Origin: Variovorax paradoxus
Lineage (GTDB): Bacteria; Pseudomonadota; Gammaproteobacteria; Burkholderiales; Burkholderiaceae_C
NCBI RefSeq assembly: GCF_000834655.1
Contig: NZ_JXQQ01000081.1
Coordinates: forward strand, 1-32,409
Direction of reading: 5' to 3'
DNA length: 32,409 nucleotides
Positions 14,423 to 23,067 of this stretch are shown in pieces. The notes beneath the pieces were generated by a model. It was not told the DNA's origin. It made no database searches and saw only the letters and a list, made by a program, of their open reading frames with translations. Within the stretch, counting starts at the first letter, position 1, and each line of letters begins with the position of its first letter. Both the position numbers and the translations under genes were made by a program.

Positions 14423-15892
14423 TCACTCCTGCGGCGCGGCGGCCACCTCGCCCATGCGCCGCCCTTCGAGCTGGCTCCCACCCTGCGCCAGTGTCACGCC
14501 CACCACCGCATTGCCCTCGCCGCGCTGGAAGACGACCTGCGCACCGATCGCGGCCACCGCGAAGCGGTCGGTGCCCGTCGGCGTGAGCGCGTTGTAGCCG
14601 CGCCCCGTTTCGCGCACCAGCAGGCGCCCGTTGCGCACCGTGAAGCCCAGCGCCTTGGTCTTGTTGATGCGGTACTCGCCCTTGTAGTCGTCCAGCCGCT
14701 TCGGATCGACAGGCACTTCCGTCGTCGACACCGGGTAGCGGTTCTTGCCGATCGCCAGCATCACAGGCTGCAGCGGCGCGCGCGCGTTGCTGCTGAGCAC
14801 GATCAGCGCCTCGCCGGTGTCGGGCGCGAGCAGCCACAGCGTGCGGTAGCCCTCGGTGAGGCCCGCGTGGAAATAGGTGCGGCGCCCGCCCTCGGGGCCG
14901 CGCACCATCACCGCGTAGCCGATCTCGGCGCCCTCGTAGCGCGCGAGCGGCGTGAGCATGCGCGCCGCGGCCGGCCCCAGCGGGCCGCTTGCGCCGGCCA
15001 GGACCGCACGGCTGAAAGTCATCATGTCCGCCGCCGTCGAACGCAGGGCGCTGGCCGGCGCGTAGGCCATCATGTCCAGCAACGGCTGGCGCCGGTCGCC
15101 GGCGAAGGCCGGGGCCATGCGCGAGGCCTTGTCGCCGAGCGGGATCACGGTGTCGTTCATGCCCAGCGGCTCGGTGATGCGCGCGCGCACCAGCTCGCCC
15201 CATGAGGTGTTGTAGCGCTCGGCCAGCAGTTGCCCGAGCAGCGCCATGCCGAAGTTGCTGTATGCGGCTTCGCACGGCGCAGCCGGCGCGGTGAGCCTGA
15301 TGCGCGAGAGCGCGGCCCAGAACATTGCCTTGTCGAAGGTGCGCAGCTGCTCGGCGAGCGGCGCACCGCCCGTCACGCCATCGGCCATCACGGGCATGCA
15401 GCCCGTGTGGGTAGCGAGCTGCTTCAAAGTGACCGCGGCCACCGCGGGCGGCACGCCGTGCACCTTGCCTGCGAGCACCTTGCCCACGGTGTCGTCCAGC
15501 TTGAGGTCGCCGCGCTCCACAGCCTGAGCGAGCAAGAGCCCGGTGAAGACCTTGGTGACCGAGCCGATCTCGAACATCGGTTGCTCGGCGCTGCTGGGCT
15601 CGATGGGGCGCGGAGGCGAGAGCGGCTCCGGGTTGTAGGCCGCGCCGTACGAGGCTTTGCCGTTGCGCAAGAGGCCGATGACGAGCGTTCCGCGCTCGGC
15701 CCCGAGCGCCGCCTTGGCCAGCACGGCCGGATCGCTCGCGAGGGACAGCGGCTGCTGTTGTTGCTGCGGCGGCGGCTGAAGCTGCGCAGCCGCGCTGTCG
15801 GCCAGCAGCGGCGCGAGAACCCATGCCGCGAACCAGCGGCGGCGCATCACCGGGAACATGTCTCTGGACAAGGCTGGGGGCAGGAGCCGCAT
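14423..15892 (-). CDS. Secreted serine beta-lactamase-like hydrolase (class C/esterase family)
   Basis: This 489-aa protein has the serine beta-lactamase/PBP-like triad of motifs: SVTK (nucleophile Ser111, Lys114), YSN (Tyr211) and HAG (His342, the KTG equivalent). A C-terminal extension (about residues 375-489) resembles the lipocalin-like tail of esterase-type members. A signal peptide is likely (RRRWFAAW, hydrophobic stretch, AAA-Q), followed by a Gln/Pro-rich linker encoded by a short repeat (QQQQQ). I chose the ATG at 15892 because GAGGA lies about 8 nt before it; ATGs at 15859 and 15847 are alternatives. It may be a peptidase, esterase or lactamase. The motif set alone does not make it a resistance gene. 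Confidence 0.82.
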   Translation of the reverse strand: MRLLPPALSRDMFPVMRRRWFAAWVLAPLLADSAAAQLQPPPQQQQQPLSLASDPAVLAKAALGAERGTLVIGLLRNGKASYGAAYNPEPLSPPRPIEPSSAEQPMFEIGSVTKVFTGLLLAQAVERGDLKLDDTVGKVLAGKVHGVPPAVAAVTLKQLATHTGCMPVMADGVTGGAPLAEQLRTFDKAMFWAALSRIRLTAPAAPCEAAYSNFGMALLGQLLAERYNTSWGELVRARITEPLGMNDTVIPLGDKASRMAPAFAGDRRQPLLDMMAYAPASALRSTAADMMTFSRAVLAGASGPLGPAAARMLTPLARYEGAEIGYAVMVRGPEGGRRTYFHAGLTEGYRTLWLLAPDTGEALIVLSSNARAPLQPVMLAIGKNRYPVSTTEVPVDPKRLDDYKGEYRINKTKALGFTVRNGRLLVRETGRGYNALTPTGTDRFAVAAIGAQVVFQRGEGNAVVGVTLAQGGSQLEGRRMGEVAAAPQE

Positions 15893-15965
15893 CGTCGAAT
15901 TCCTCGGGGCATCGTCGTCGAAAGAGGCGCCATCGTGCCATGCGGATGTAACTGGCGCTGGCAGC

Positions 15966-15971
15966 CACAAT
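15966..15971 (+). promoter_or_regulatory. -10-like element directly before the permease start
   Basis: CACAAT ends 6 nt before the permease ATG at 15978. The expected transcription start would be the ATG itself, giving a leaderless mRNA. No -35 box or Shine-Dalgarno sequence is visible. Confidence 0.3.
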
Positions 15972-15977
15972 GGACGC

Positions 15978-18587
15978 ATGCGTGCATTGCTCACCACCTT
16001 CTCCTGGCAGGAACTGCGTCACCACCCCTGGCGCAACGCGGCGGCCGTGCTGGCCGTGATGCTGGGCGTGGCGCTCGCGTTCTCGGTGCAGCTCATCAAC
16101 GCCTCGGCGCTCGACGAGTTCTCCAGCGCGGTGCGATCGGTCAATGGCCAGCCCGACCTCGAGGTGCGCGCCGTGCAGGGCAGCTTCGACGAAGCGGTGT
16201 TCGCACGACTGGCCCGCCATCCGCAGGTGACGCTCGCGAGCCCGGTGCTCGAGTTCCAGGGCCTGGCCCTAGCCAGCGGCGAAAGGCAGGTGCCGATGCG
16301 CGTGATCGGCGTCGATGCGCTGGCGCTCCCCACCATCGCGCCCGCGCTGATGCCGCAGCCCGCGGCCGGCGCCGACCGCTTCGCGCTGTTCGCGCCGGGC
16401 CATGTGTTCCTCAACGCTTCAGCGCGCAGCGTGCTGGGCCTGCCGACGGAGGCCAGCGGCAGCACCACCGAGACGGTGCAGCTGCGCAGCGGCGCCACGT
16501 GGCACCGGCTCGACGTGGCGGGCCACGTCACGGCCAGCGGCACGGCGCTCGCGGTGATGGACATCGCAGCCGCGCAAGACCTGTTCGACCAGGTCGGCCG
16601 GTTGAGCCGCATCGATTTGCGGCTTGCGCCGGGCACCGACCGTCCGGCGTTCATCGATGCGCTCCAGAAATCCCCCGGCTGGCCCGCGGGCGTGCAGTTT
16701 GCGGAGCCGGGCGATGCGGCCGAGCGCGTGAGCAACCTCTCGCGCGCCTACCGCGTCAACCTCACCGTGCTGGCGCTCGTGGCGTTGTTCACGGGGGCGT
16801 TTCTCGTGTTCTCGGTGCTGGCGTTGAGCGTGGCCAAGCGCGCGCAGCAGTTCGCGCTGCTGGGCGTGCTCGGCCTCACGCCGCGCGAGCGGCTGCGGCT
16901 GGTGCTGGCCGAATCGCTGGTGCTGGGCGTGATCGGCAGCGCCGCCGGCCTTGCGCTGGGCACCGCACTCGCGTCCTTCGCGCTGCGGGTGCTGGGCGGC
17001 GACCTGGGCGGCGGGTACTTCGAAGGCGTCGCGCCCAAGCTGCACTGGAGCAGCGGTGCCGCGCTGCTCTACGGCGGCCTCGGCGTGGCCGCAGCGCTGG
17101 TGGGCGGCTGGTGGCCCGCGCGCGCGGCACAGGCGCTGCCCGAGGCGCAGACGCTCAAGGGCCTCGGTGCCGCGCCCACGCAGAGCCGCAGCCACTGGCT
17201 CGCGCTCGGGCTGGTCGCGGCGAGCGCGGCGCTGGCGAACATCCCGGCCATCGGCGGCATTCCGGTTGCGGCGTACCTCTCGGTGGCGTGCTTGCTGGTG
17301 GGCGGCATCACTGCCCTGCCCTGGCTGATCGCGCTGCTGTACGACCGCATCGCGCCCGCGTTCGCCGAGCGCGTGCTGCCGATGCTGGCCATCGAGCGCG
17401 CGCGGCGCATGCGCGGCACGGCAGCAGTGGCGGTGAGCGGCGTGGTCGCGAGCCTCAGCCTCGCGGTGGCGCTCACGGTGATGGTCGCGAGCTTTCGCGA
17501 TTCGGTGACGCACTGGCTCGACGTGGTGCTGCCCGCCGACCTGTACGTGCGCGCCACCTCGGGCGGCCGCGGCAGCAACAGCGGAGGCACGAGCAGCACC
17601 GACACCGCGACCTTTCCGCCCGCCTTCGTGCAGGCGCTGGCGCAGCTGCCCGGCGTGGCGCGCACAGGCACGCTGCGCACGCAGTCGCTGCAGCTCGATG
17701 CCTCGCAGCCGGCCGTGGCGCTGATCGCGCGCAGCCTGGAAGGCAGTGCATCGCAATCGCTGCCGCTGGTCGGCGCCGCATTGCCCGTGCCGCCGGGGCA
17801 GATCGGCATCTACGTGAGCGAGCCGATGGTGGAGCTCTACGGCGCGAAGCCGGGCACGGCCTTCGCGCCGCTGGCCGCGGCACTGTCGGCCACCGAGCTC
17901 CCCACGACAGCCGCTCACACCTACTTCGTGGCCGGCGTGTGGCGCGACTACGCGCGGCAGTTCGGCGCGATCACGATGGACGCGCGCGACTACGAGCGCA
18001 TCACCGGCCAGCACGAAGTGAGCGACATCGCGCTGTGGCTCGCGCCGGACGCCTCCGAAGGCGCCGTGCAGGCGGGCGTGCGAGCGCTCGCGGCGCGCCA
18101 GGGCGGCGGCTCACCCGAGTCGGTCGAGATCGCCTCGGTCGGGCAGATCCGCACGACGTCGCTGCGCATCTTCGACCGCAGCTTCGCGGTGACCTACTGG
18201 CTGCAGGCCGTGGCCATCGCCATCGGCCTCTTCGGCATCGCGGCGAGCTTCAGCGCGCAGGTGCTCGCGCGGCGCAAGGAATTCGGGCTGCTCGCGCACC
18301 TGGGATTCACGCGGCGGCAGGTGCTCGCGGTGGTGGCGGGCGAAGGCGCGGCGTGGACGGCGATCGGCGCCGTGGCCGGGCTGGGTCTGGGGCTGGCCGT
18401 GTCGGTGGTGCTCGTGAAGGTGGTGAACCCGCAGAGCTTTCACTGGACGATGGACCTGCTCGTGCCGTGGGTGCGGTTGATCGCGCTGTGCGGCGCGGTG
18501 GTGGTGGCGGGCACCGTCACCGCGTGGCTGGCGGGACGGGCGGCGGCCGGCAAGGATGTGGTGCTGGCGGTGAAAGAGGACTGGTAA
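15978..18587 (+). CDS. FtsX-type ABC transporter permease (AttF/AttG-like fused form)
   Basis: This 869-aa permease has a first membrane helix near residues 19-41, then a periplasmic domain. A first FtsX block has helices near 258-280, 314-336 and 363-385. A middle set lies near 405, 431-455 and 483-505. After a second periplasmic domain, a final FtsX block has helices near 741-763, 791-816 and 828-853. This is the double-FtsX layout of YbbP-like permeases, which extract or export hydrophobic cargo with a LolD-type ATPase. No ATPase is adjacent; the candidate partner is at 5577-6224. A Gly/Ser-rich linker (near residue 530) lies in the second periplasmic domain. It is divergent from the serine hydrolase gene, with an 85-nt gap. 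Confidence 0.9.
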   Translation: MRALLTTFSWQELRHHPWRNAAAVLAVMLGVALAFSVQLINASALDEFSSAVRSVNGQPDLEVRAVQGSFDEAVFARLARHPQVTLASPVLEFQGLALASGERQVPMRVIGVDALALPTIAPALMPQPAAGADRFALFAPGHVFLNASARSVLGLPTEASGSTTETVQLRSGATWHRLDVAGHVTASGTALAVMDIAAAQDLFDQVGRLSRIDLRLAPGTDRPAFIDALQKSPGWPAGVQFAEPGDAAERVSNLSRAYRVNLTVLALVALFTGAFLVFSVLALSVAKRAQQFALLGVLGLTPRERLRLVLAESLVLGVIGSAAGLALGTALASFALRVLGGDLGGGYFEGVAPKLHWSSGAALLYGGLGVAAALVGGWWPARAAQALPEAQTLKGLGAAPTQSRSHWLALGLVAASAALANIPAIGGIPVAAYLSVACLLVGGITALPWLIALLYDRIAPAFAERVLPMLAIERARRMRGTAAVAVSGVVASLSLAVALTVMVASFRDSVTHWLDVVLPADLYVRATSGGRGSNSGGTSSTDTATFPPAFVQALAQLPGVARTGTLRTQSLQLDASQPAVALIARSLEGSASQSLPLVGAALPVPPGQIGIYVSEPMVELYGAKPGTAFAPLAAALSATELPTTAAHTYFVAGVWRDYARQFGAITMDARDYERITGQHEVSDIALWLAPDASEGAVQAGVRALAARQGGGSPESVEIASVGQIRTTSLRIFDRSFAVTYWLQAVAIAIGLFGIAASFSAQVLARRKEFGLLAHLGFTRRQVLAVVAGEGAAWTAIGAVAGLGLGLAVSVVLVKVVNPQSFHWTMDLLVPWVRLIALCGAVVVAGTVTAWLAGRAAAGKDVVLAVKEDW

Positions 18588-18606
18588 GGCCCGCGTCCTT
18601 CAACGC

Positions 18607-19326
18607 TCAGAGGCCGGAGGTTGCGTTCCAGTCGACGAGGCCCGTGCCGCTCCAGTGGCCGAAAGAGGTGAGGTCCATCTTGGGCCGGCCGATGCGGCGC
18701 CAGATGTCGATCATGTTCACGACGCGGATGTCGTCGAACACGACCACCACCTCGCGCGACAGGTTCAGCGTGACCAGGTTGGCGAGGATGTTCGCTTCGG
18801 TGATGCCGTCCTTCGGCCCGTCGACAAAGATCAGCTCGGCCGATTCGAACAGCGCACAATGCGGCGCGATGCCGCCCGGCGCGGAGATGTCGTGCAGCAC
18901 CTGCCGCACGCGGCCCGCAGCGAAATCGGAAGGCGCGAGCCAGGTGTCGGAAAAGCTGTCCCACGCCAGCAGGTCGAAGGTGGTCAGCGTGCCCGATGGC
19001 TGCAGCTCCTGCGCGAGCGCCAGCGTGCCCATGCCGGTGAAGGTGCCGATCTCGATCACCGTCTTCGGGTTCAAGCTGCGCACCAGCGCGGCGAGCAGCC
19101 GGTAGTGCTCGCCGGGCCAGGTGTCGAACCAGTGCGGCTCTTTCGATGCGCGGCCTTCGTAGATGGGCAGCGCCACGTCCATCGCCACCGAAGACGCCGC
19201 GAGGGCGACCTCCATCAGGCGCCGGCTGGGCCGGGCGGGCTCGTCATCCATGCTCGCGATGATCGAGACCTCTTTGTGGCGTGCGGGGACTGCTGCGAAT
19301 TTCTGGTTGAGTTCGTCGAGGGTCAT
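18607..19326 (-). CDS. Class I SAM-dependent methyltransferase (O-methyltransferase-like)
   Basis: This 239-aa protein has a Rossmann-type SAM site (TVIEIGTFTGMGTLALA near residues 90-107), an acidic motif II region (LTTFDLLAWDSF), and the post-II segment AELIFVDGPKDG that is typical of Methyltransf_24 and O-methyltransferase families. It starts 5 nt after the stop of the upstream acylase gene on the same strand, so the two are almost certainly co-transcribed. The substrate is unknown. An open frame continues upstream through the acylase gene, but only the ATG at 19326 makes sense. Confidence 0.82.
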   Translation of the reverse strand: MTLDELNQKFAAVPARHKEVSIIASMDDEPARPSRRLMEVALAASSVAMDVALPIYEGRASKEPHWFDTWPGEHYRLLAALVRSLNPKTVIEIGTFTGMGTLALAQELQPSGTLTTFDLLAWDSFSDTWLAPSDFAAGRVRQVLHDISAPGGIAPHCALFESAELIFVDGPKDGITEANILANLVTLNLSREVVVVFDDIRVVNMIDIWRRIGRPKMDLTSFGHWSGTGLVDWNATSGL

Positions 19327-19331
19327 GCCGC

Positions 19332-21896
19332 CTACTTTGCGGGCGTCAGCTGGATGCGCTCGACCGTCTCCTTCTCGACCGCCCCGCGGCTGTAGACCAG
19401 CGGGACGTATTTGCCTTCGAGCCACAGCGGCGCGAGGTCTCGGTAGTTCGGACTGTCCGGGTTGCCCGACTGGCCCGGCGTGTTGATGACGCGCGAGGCG
19501 TCCCAGTTGCCCACGTCGAGCACCATGCGGAACGACGCGCCCGAGGTCAACTTGTAGTCGCTCGCGCGGTAGGTGGCTGCCATCGGTGTGAAGCTGGAGC
19601 CGGACATCGGCCAGTCGCCCACGTCGAGCTTCTTTCGCGTGGCCGCATCGACCACGCCGGCGAGCGGATGTCGGAATTCCGCGCGGTGCAAAGTGCCCCA
19701 CTTCCAGGCCTTCATGTCGGGGCCGAGCTTGGCGGTGAGTTCCTGCATGGCGGCCGGCAGCGTCTGCAGCAGCAAGGCATCGCGCTGCGCGTCGGTGATC
19801 CAGCCGAACGGGTTTTCCAGCAGCAGCACCATGCGCGTGTTGTCGCCGGGCGCCGCCAGCGGTGCGCCCACATCGCCCGCGCCGGCCTTGAGCACCGCCG
19901 CACGCAAGGGCTTGCTGCTCCACACCTCGTAGAGCGCGGCCGCGGCGCTGTCGCGGTCCATCGTGCCGTCCCAGCCCTGCAGCAGCCGCAGGCCGGCGGC
20001 CGTCTGGGCGTCGTCGCTGCGCAGGCCGGCGAGCAGCTTCAGCAGCCGCTGCGCGGGCGTGGCGACGATGTCGTTCTGCATGCGCTCCGAGTCCTCGATG
20101 GTGAAGCGCGAACCCGCCGCCACCTTCGCGGCGAACAGCTCCTTCAAACGACGGGCACGGGCCGCATCGCTCCATTCGTAGCCGATCCCCTTCTTCGCGG
20201 CGGGATGGTCGGGCGGAATGTTGTTCTCGTTCGCGGTCACCACGTAGCCGCGCGCGGGGTTGAACTCCGACGGCAGCTCGTCGCCATTGCGGAAGCCCGA
20301 CCATTCGTAGCGACCGTCTCCCGGCACGGGCATGAGCCCGTCCCAATTGGGCCGGATCGGCGTGAGCCCGCCCGGAATCCAGCCGACGTTGCCGCTGCTG
20401 TCGGCATACACCTGGTTCTCGCCCGGTGCGCCCCAGCGGTTCATCGCGGCGCGGAACTGGTCCCAGTTGCGTGCGCGCATGTAGTCCATCGAGCCGAAGT
20501 ACGGCGCCATGCCGGGCTCCAGCCAGGCGGCGCGCAATGCGTACGCGCGGCGCTTGCCGGGCTCGGACAGCAGCACCGGGCCGTGGCGCGTGAAGGTGTT
20601 GACCACCTCGCGCGGTGCGCCCTCGCCCTTGACCGCGATGCGCTCGGTCACGCGCGTCATCGGCTCCCAGCGGCCCTGGTAGCGGTACTCGTTGGGGTTG
20701 CGCGGATTCAGCTGGTACACGTACAGGTCTTCCTGGTCCATGTAGAAGCGCGTGAGGCCGAAGGCGATGGTGCCGTTGTGGCCGATCGACAGGCCCGGCA
20801 GGAACGGCTCGCCCGCGCCGATCGCGTCCATGCCGGGCGCGCTCAGGTGCGTCATGTAGCGAAGGCTCGGCGCGCCGTGCGAGCGGTGCGGATCGTTGGC
20901 CAGGATGGGCCGGCCCGTGGACGTGAGCTTCGGCGAGATGACCCAGTTGTTGCTGCCGTAGGCGCCCGTGGGGTCGCCTTGCAGGGCCTGTTGCTGCGCC
21001 GCATCCTGCACGGCTTTCGCGGCGATCGACTCGGCGCTGCCGGGCAGCAAGGCAACCGGCGTGGAGGGCGCGCCCGCATCCATGCCGACCCGCGTGTTCG
21101 CCTTGGTGAACTGCGGCGATTCGGTCGCGCGCATGTAGGCCGCGCGCAGTTCCGCTGCGGGGATGGTGCAGGGGTCGAACCCCACGGGCACCTTGGGCGT
21201 GACCGGCGGATCGAGTTCACGGCGCAGCCAGTCGGCCTTGATGCCAGGACCGCCGGCGCAGAAGGCGCGCGCGCGGTCGACCTCGGAGGTGAAATTGAGC
21301 GTGAGCCCGTGGTGCCGGATGCGCACCACGTCTTCGGGCGACCACGTGGCCGGCTGGTAGCCCAGCAATGCGAACTCGGTCGGCAGCAGCGCGGGCTGTG
21401 CGCGAACCTGCGCGACGTAGGCGTTGACGCCGGCGGTGAAAGCCTCGGCCACGCGCTTGGCGTCGGAGCCGTAGGCGAGCCACTCGCGGTACATGTCGCC
21501 GCGGTAGAGCACGGCGCGCGCAGCGCGGTCGCTCTCGACCCAGGCGGGGCCGAAGTCCTTGGCCATTTCGCCGAGGCCGCGCTTGCGCCAGAGGTCCATC
21601 TGCCAGAGCCGGTCGCGTGCGGCGATGAAGCCCTGCGCCACGAAGGCGTCGTAGAGCGTGCCCGCGTACAGGTGCGGCACGCCCCAGCGGTCGACCAGCA
21701 CTTCGGCGGGTTTCTCGAGGCCGGGTACGGCGAAGGACGATGCGGGGCGGGTCGGCGTGGTGTTGCTGCCGCCCGGCGGACCGGACGCGCAGCCTGCCAG
21801 GGCGATGGCGGCAAGTGCGATGGCTGAAAGTGCGCCGGTGGAAAGCCGATGGCTCGGCATGCGTCGCGCGGCCAGGCGCGGGCTCGTTCTTTTCAT
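19332..21896 (-). CDS. Lipoprotein penicillin-acylase-family (Ntn) hydrolase
   Basis: This 854-aa precursor belongs to peptidase family S45 (penicillin/cephalosporin/AHL acylases). A lipoprotein signal ends in LAGC near residue 35, so it is probably membrane-anchored. The small chain runs to about residue 314. Autocatalytic cleavage would expose Ser315 in GSNNWV, the N-terminal nucleophile. Large-chain family motifs follow, including NDPHRSH and SIGHNGTIAFGLT. AGGAG lies 9 nt before the ATG. Substrates in the family include N-acyl-homoserine lactones and other N-acyl amides; the natural one cannot be read here. A methyltransferase gene follows immediately. Confidence 0.92.
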   Translation of the reverse strand: MKRTSPRLAARRMPSHRLSTGALSAIALAAIALAGCASGPPGGSNTTPTRPASSFAVPGLEKPAEVLVDRWGVPHLYAGTLYDAFVAQGFIAARDRLWQMDLWRKRGLGEMAKDFGPAWVESDRAARAVLYRGDMYREWLAYGSDAKRVAEAFTAGVNAYVAQVRAQPALLPTEFALLGYQPATWSPEDVVRIRHHGLTLNFTSEVDRARAFCAGGPGIKADWLRRELDPPVTPKVPVGFDPCTIPAAELRAAYMRATESPQFTKANTRVGMDAGAPSTPVALLPGSAESIAAKAVQDAAQQQALQGDPTGAYGSNNWVISPKLTSTGRPILANDPHRSHGAPSLRYMTHLSAPGMDAIGAGEPFLPGLSIGHNGTIAFGLTRFYMDQEDLYVYQLNPRNPNEYRYQGRWEPMTRVTERIAVKGEGAPREVVNTFTRHGPVLLSEPGKRRAYALRAAWLEPGMAPYFGSMDYMRARNWDQFRAAMNRWGAPGENQVYADSSGNVGWIPGGLTPIRPNWDGLMPVPGDGRYEWSGFRNGDELPSEFNPARGYVVTANENNIPPDHPAAKKGIGYEWSDAARARRLKELFAAKVAAGSRFTIEDSERMQNDIVATPAQRLLKLLAGLRSDDAQTAAGLRLLQGWDGTMDRDSAAAALYEVWSSKPLRAAVLKAGAGDVGAPLAAPGDNTRMVLLLENPFGWITDAQRDALLLQTLPAAMQELTAKLGPDMKAWKWGTLHRAEFRHPLAGVVDAATRKKLDVGDWPMSGSSFTPMAATYRASDYKLTSGASFRMVLDVGNWDASRVINTPGQSGNPDSPNYRDLAPLWLEGKYVPLVYSRGAVEKETVERIQLTPAK

Positions 21897-21976
21897 GTGT
21901 CTCGTCTCCTGCCTTGTTGATGGCAGCGCACAGTATCCCGATTTCCACCGGCGGCCGGGTTACAAGGCATGACTTG

Positions 21977-21982
21977 TAGACT
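21977..21982 (+). promoter_or_regulatory. -10-like element directly before the cysteine desulfhydrase-like gene
   Basis: TAGACT ends 8 nt before the ATG at 21991, with no Shine-Dalgarno sequence between. The predicted transcription start is within two bases of the ATG, another candidate leaderless mRNA. No -35 element is convincing. Confidence 0.35.
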
Positions 21983-21990
21983 GGCGCGCT

Positions 21991-23067
21991 ATGCAGCCCA
22001 CACCCTCCTCCCCTTCCTGCAGCGGCTGGCTCGGCAGCGCCATCCGCCGCATCGAGGCCGACTACCAGCGCAGCGCCGACACGCACCTGATTCCGCTGCC
22101 GATGCCCGCGCTCGCCGCAGCTGGCATCGACCTGTACCTGAAGGACGAATCCACCCACCCGACCGGCAGCCTCAAGCACCGGCTCGCGCGGTCGCTCTTT
22201 CTCTATGCGCTGTGCAACGGCTGGGTGCGCGAGGGCACGACGATCGTCGAGGCCTCGAGCGGATCGACGGCGGTGAGCGAGGCCTACTTCGCGCGCCTGC
22301 TGGGCCTGCCCTTCATCGCGGTGATGCCGCGCAGCACCTCGCCCGAGAAGGTCGCGCAGATCGCCTTCTACGGCGCGAGCTGCCACTTCGTCGACCACGC
22401 CGCGCAGGTGTACGAAGAGGCCCGCGCGCTGGCCGAGCGCACCGGCGGCCACTACATGGACCAGTTCACCTACGCCGAGCGCGCGACCGACTGGCGGGGC
22501 AACAACAACATCGCCGAGAGCATGTTCCAGCAGATGGCACGGGAGCGCCATCCGATCCCCGAATGGATCGTGGTGGGCGCGGGCACCGGCGGCACCAGCG
22601 CGACCATCGGCCGGTACCTGCGCTACCGCTGCCACGACACGCAGGTGTGCGTGCCCGACCCCGAGGGCTCGGTGTTCTCGGCCTACCACCGCACGGGCGA
22701 CGCGACGCTCACGGACGTTGGCTCCCGCATCGAAGGCATCGGGCGGCCGCGCGTGGAGCCGAGCTTCATCCGCACGCTGGTCGATCGCATGATCGAGGTG
22801 CCGAACCTCGATTCGGTGGCGGCGATGCATGCGCTCTCGGCGCTGCTGGGGCGCAAGGTGGGGCCTTCGACGGGCACCAACTTCATCGGCATGCTGGCCG
22901 TGGCGAAGGAGATGCGCGCCGCCGGGCGGCGAGGCTCGATTCTTTCGCTGTTGTGCGATGCGGGCGAGCGCTACCTTCCCAGCTACCACGATGCGGCGTG
23001 GGTGCAGAACGCGTTCGGCGACATCGGGCCGGCGCAGCAGCGCATCGATGCGCTGGTGGCGGGGTGA
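21991..23067 (+). CDS. PLP-dependent cysteine synthase-family protein (Cds1-like cysteine desulfhydrase)
   Basis: This 358-aa fold-type II PLP enzyme has Lys62 (TGSLKHRLA) as the Schiff-base residue, EASSGSTAVSEA as the carboxylate-binding loop, and GAGTGGTSATIGRYLR as the phosphate-binding loop. The SLKHR variant and the long C-terminal part resemble the Cds1 subgroup (Mycobacterium tuberculosis Rv3684 type), which releases sulfide from cysteine, more than CysK/CysM. The stop overlaps the next ATG (TGATG), coupling it to an AttH-like lipocalin gene with no obvious metabolic link. Cystathionine beta-synthase-like activity is an alternative. Confidence 0.85.
   Translation: MQPTPSSPSCSGWLGSAIRRIEADYQRSADTHLIPLPMPALAAAGIDLYLKDESTHPTGSLKHRLARSLFLYALCNGWVREGTTIVEASSGSTAVSEAYFARLLGLPFIAVMPRSTSPEKVAQIAFYGASCHFVDHAAQVYEEARALAERTGGHYMDQFTYAERATDWRGNNNIAESMFQQMARERHPIPEWIVVGAGTGGTSATIGRYLRYRCHDTQVCVPDPEGSVFSAYHRTGDATLTDVGSRIEGIGRPRVEPSFIRTLVDRMIEVPNLDSVAAMHALSALLGRKVGPSTGTNFIGMLAVAKEMRAAGRRGSILSLLCDAGERYLPSYHDAAWVQNAFGDIGPAQQRIDALVAG

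Noticed and set aside
14423..15892. Antibiotic-resistance AmpC beta-lactamase
   Set aside because: The SxxK, YxN and HxG motifs are shared with esterases and peptidases; the long C-terminal domain and the lack of a KTG motif and of an AmpR-type regulator argue against a true AmpC.
15230..19105. Plus-strand open frame of 1291 codons
   Set aside because: It crosses several real genes on both strands, has low-complexity Arg/Ala composition and no domain; it is a GC-skew artefact.
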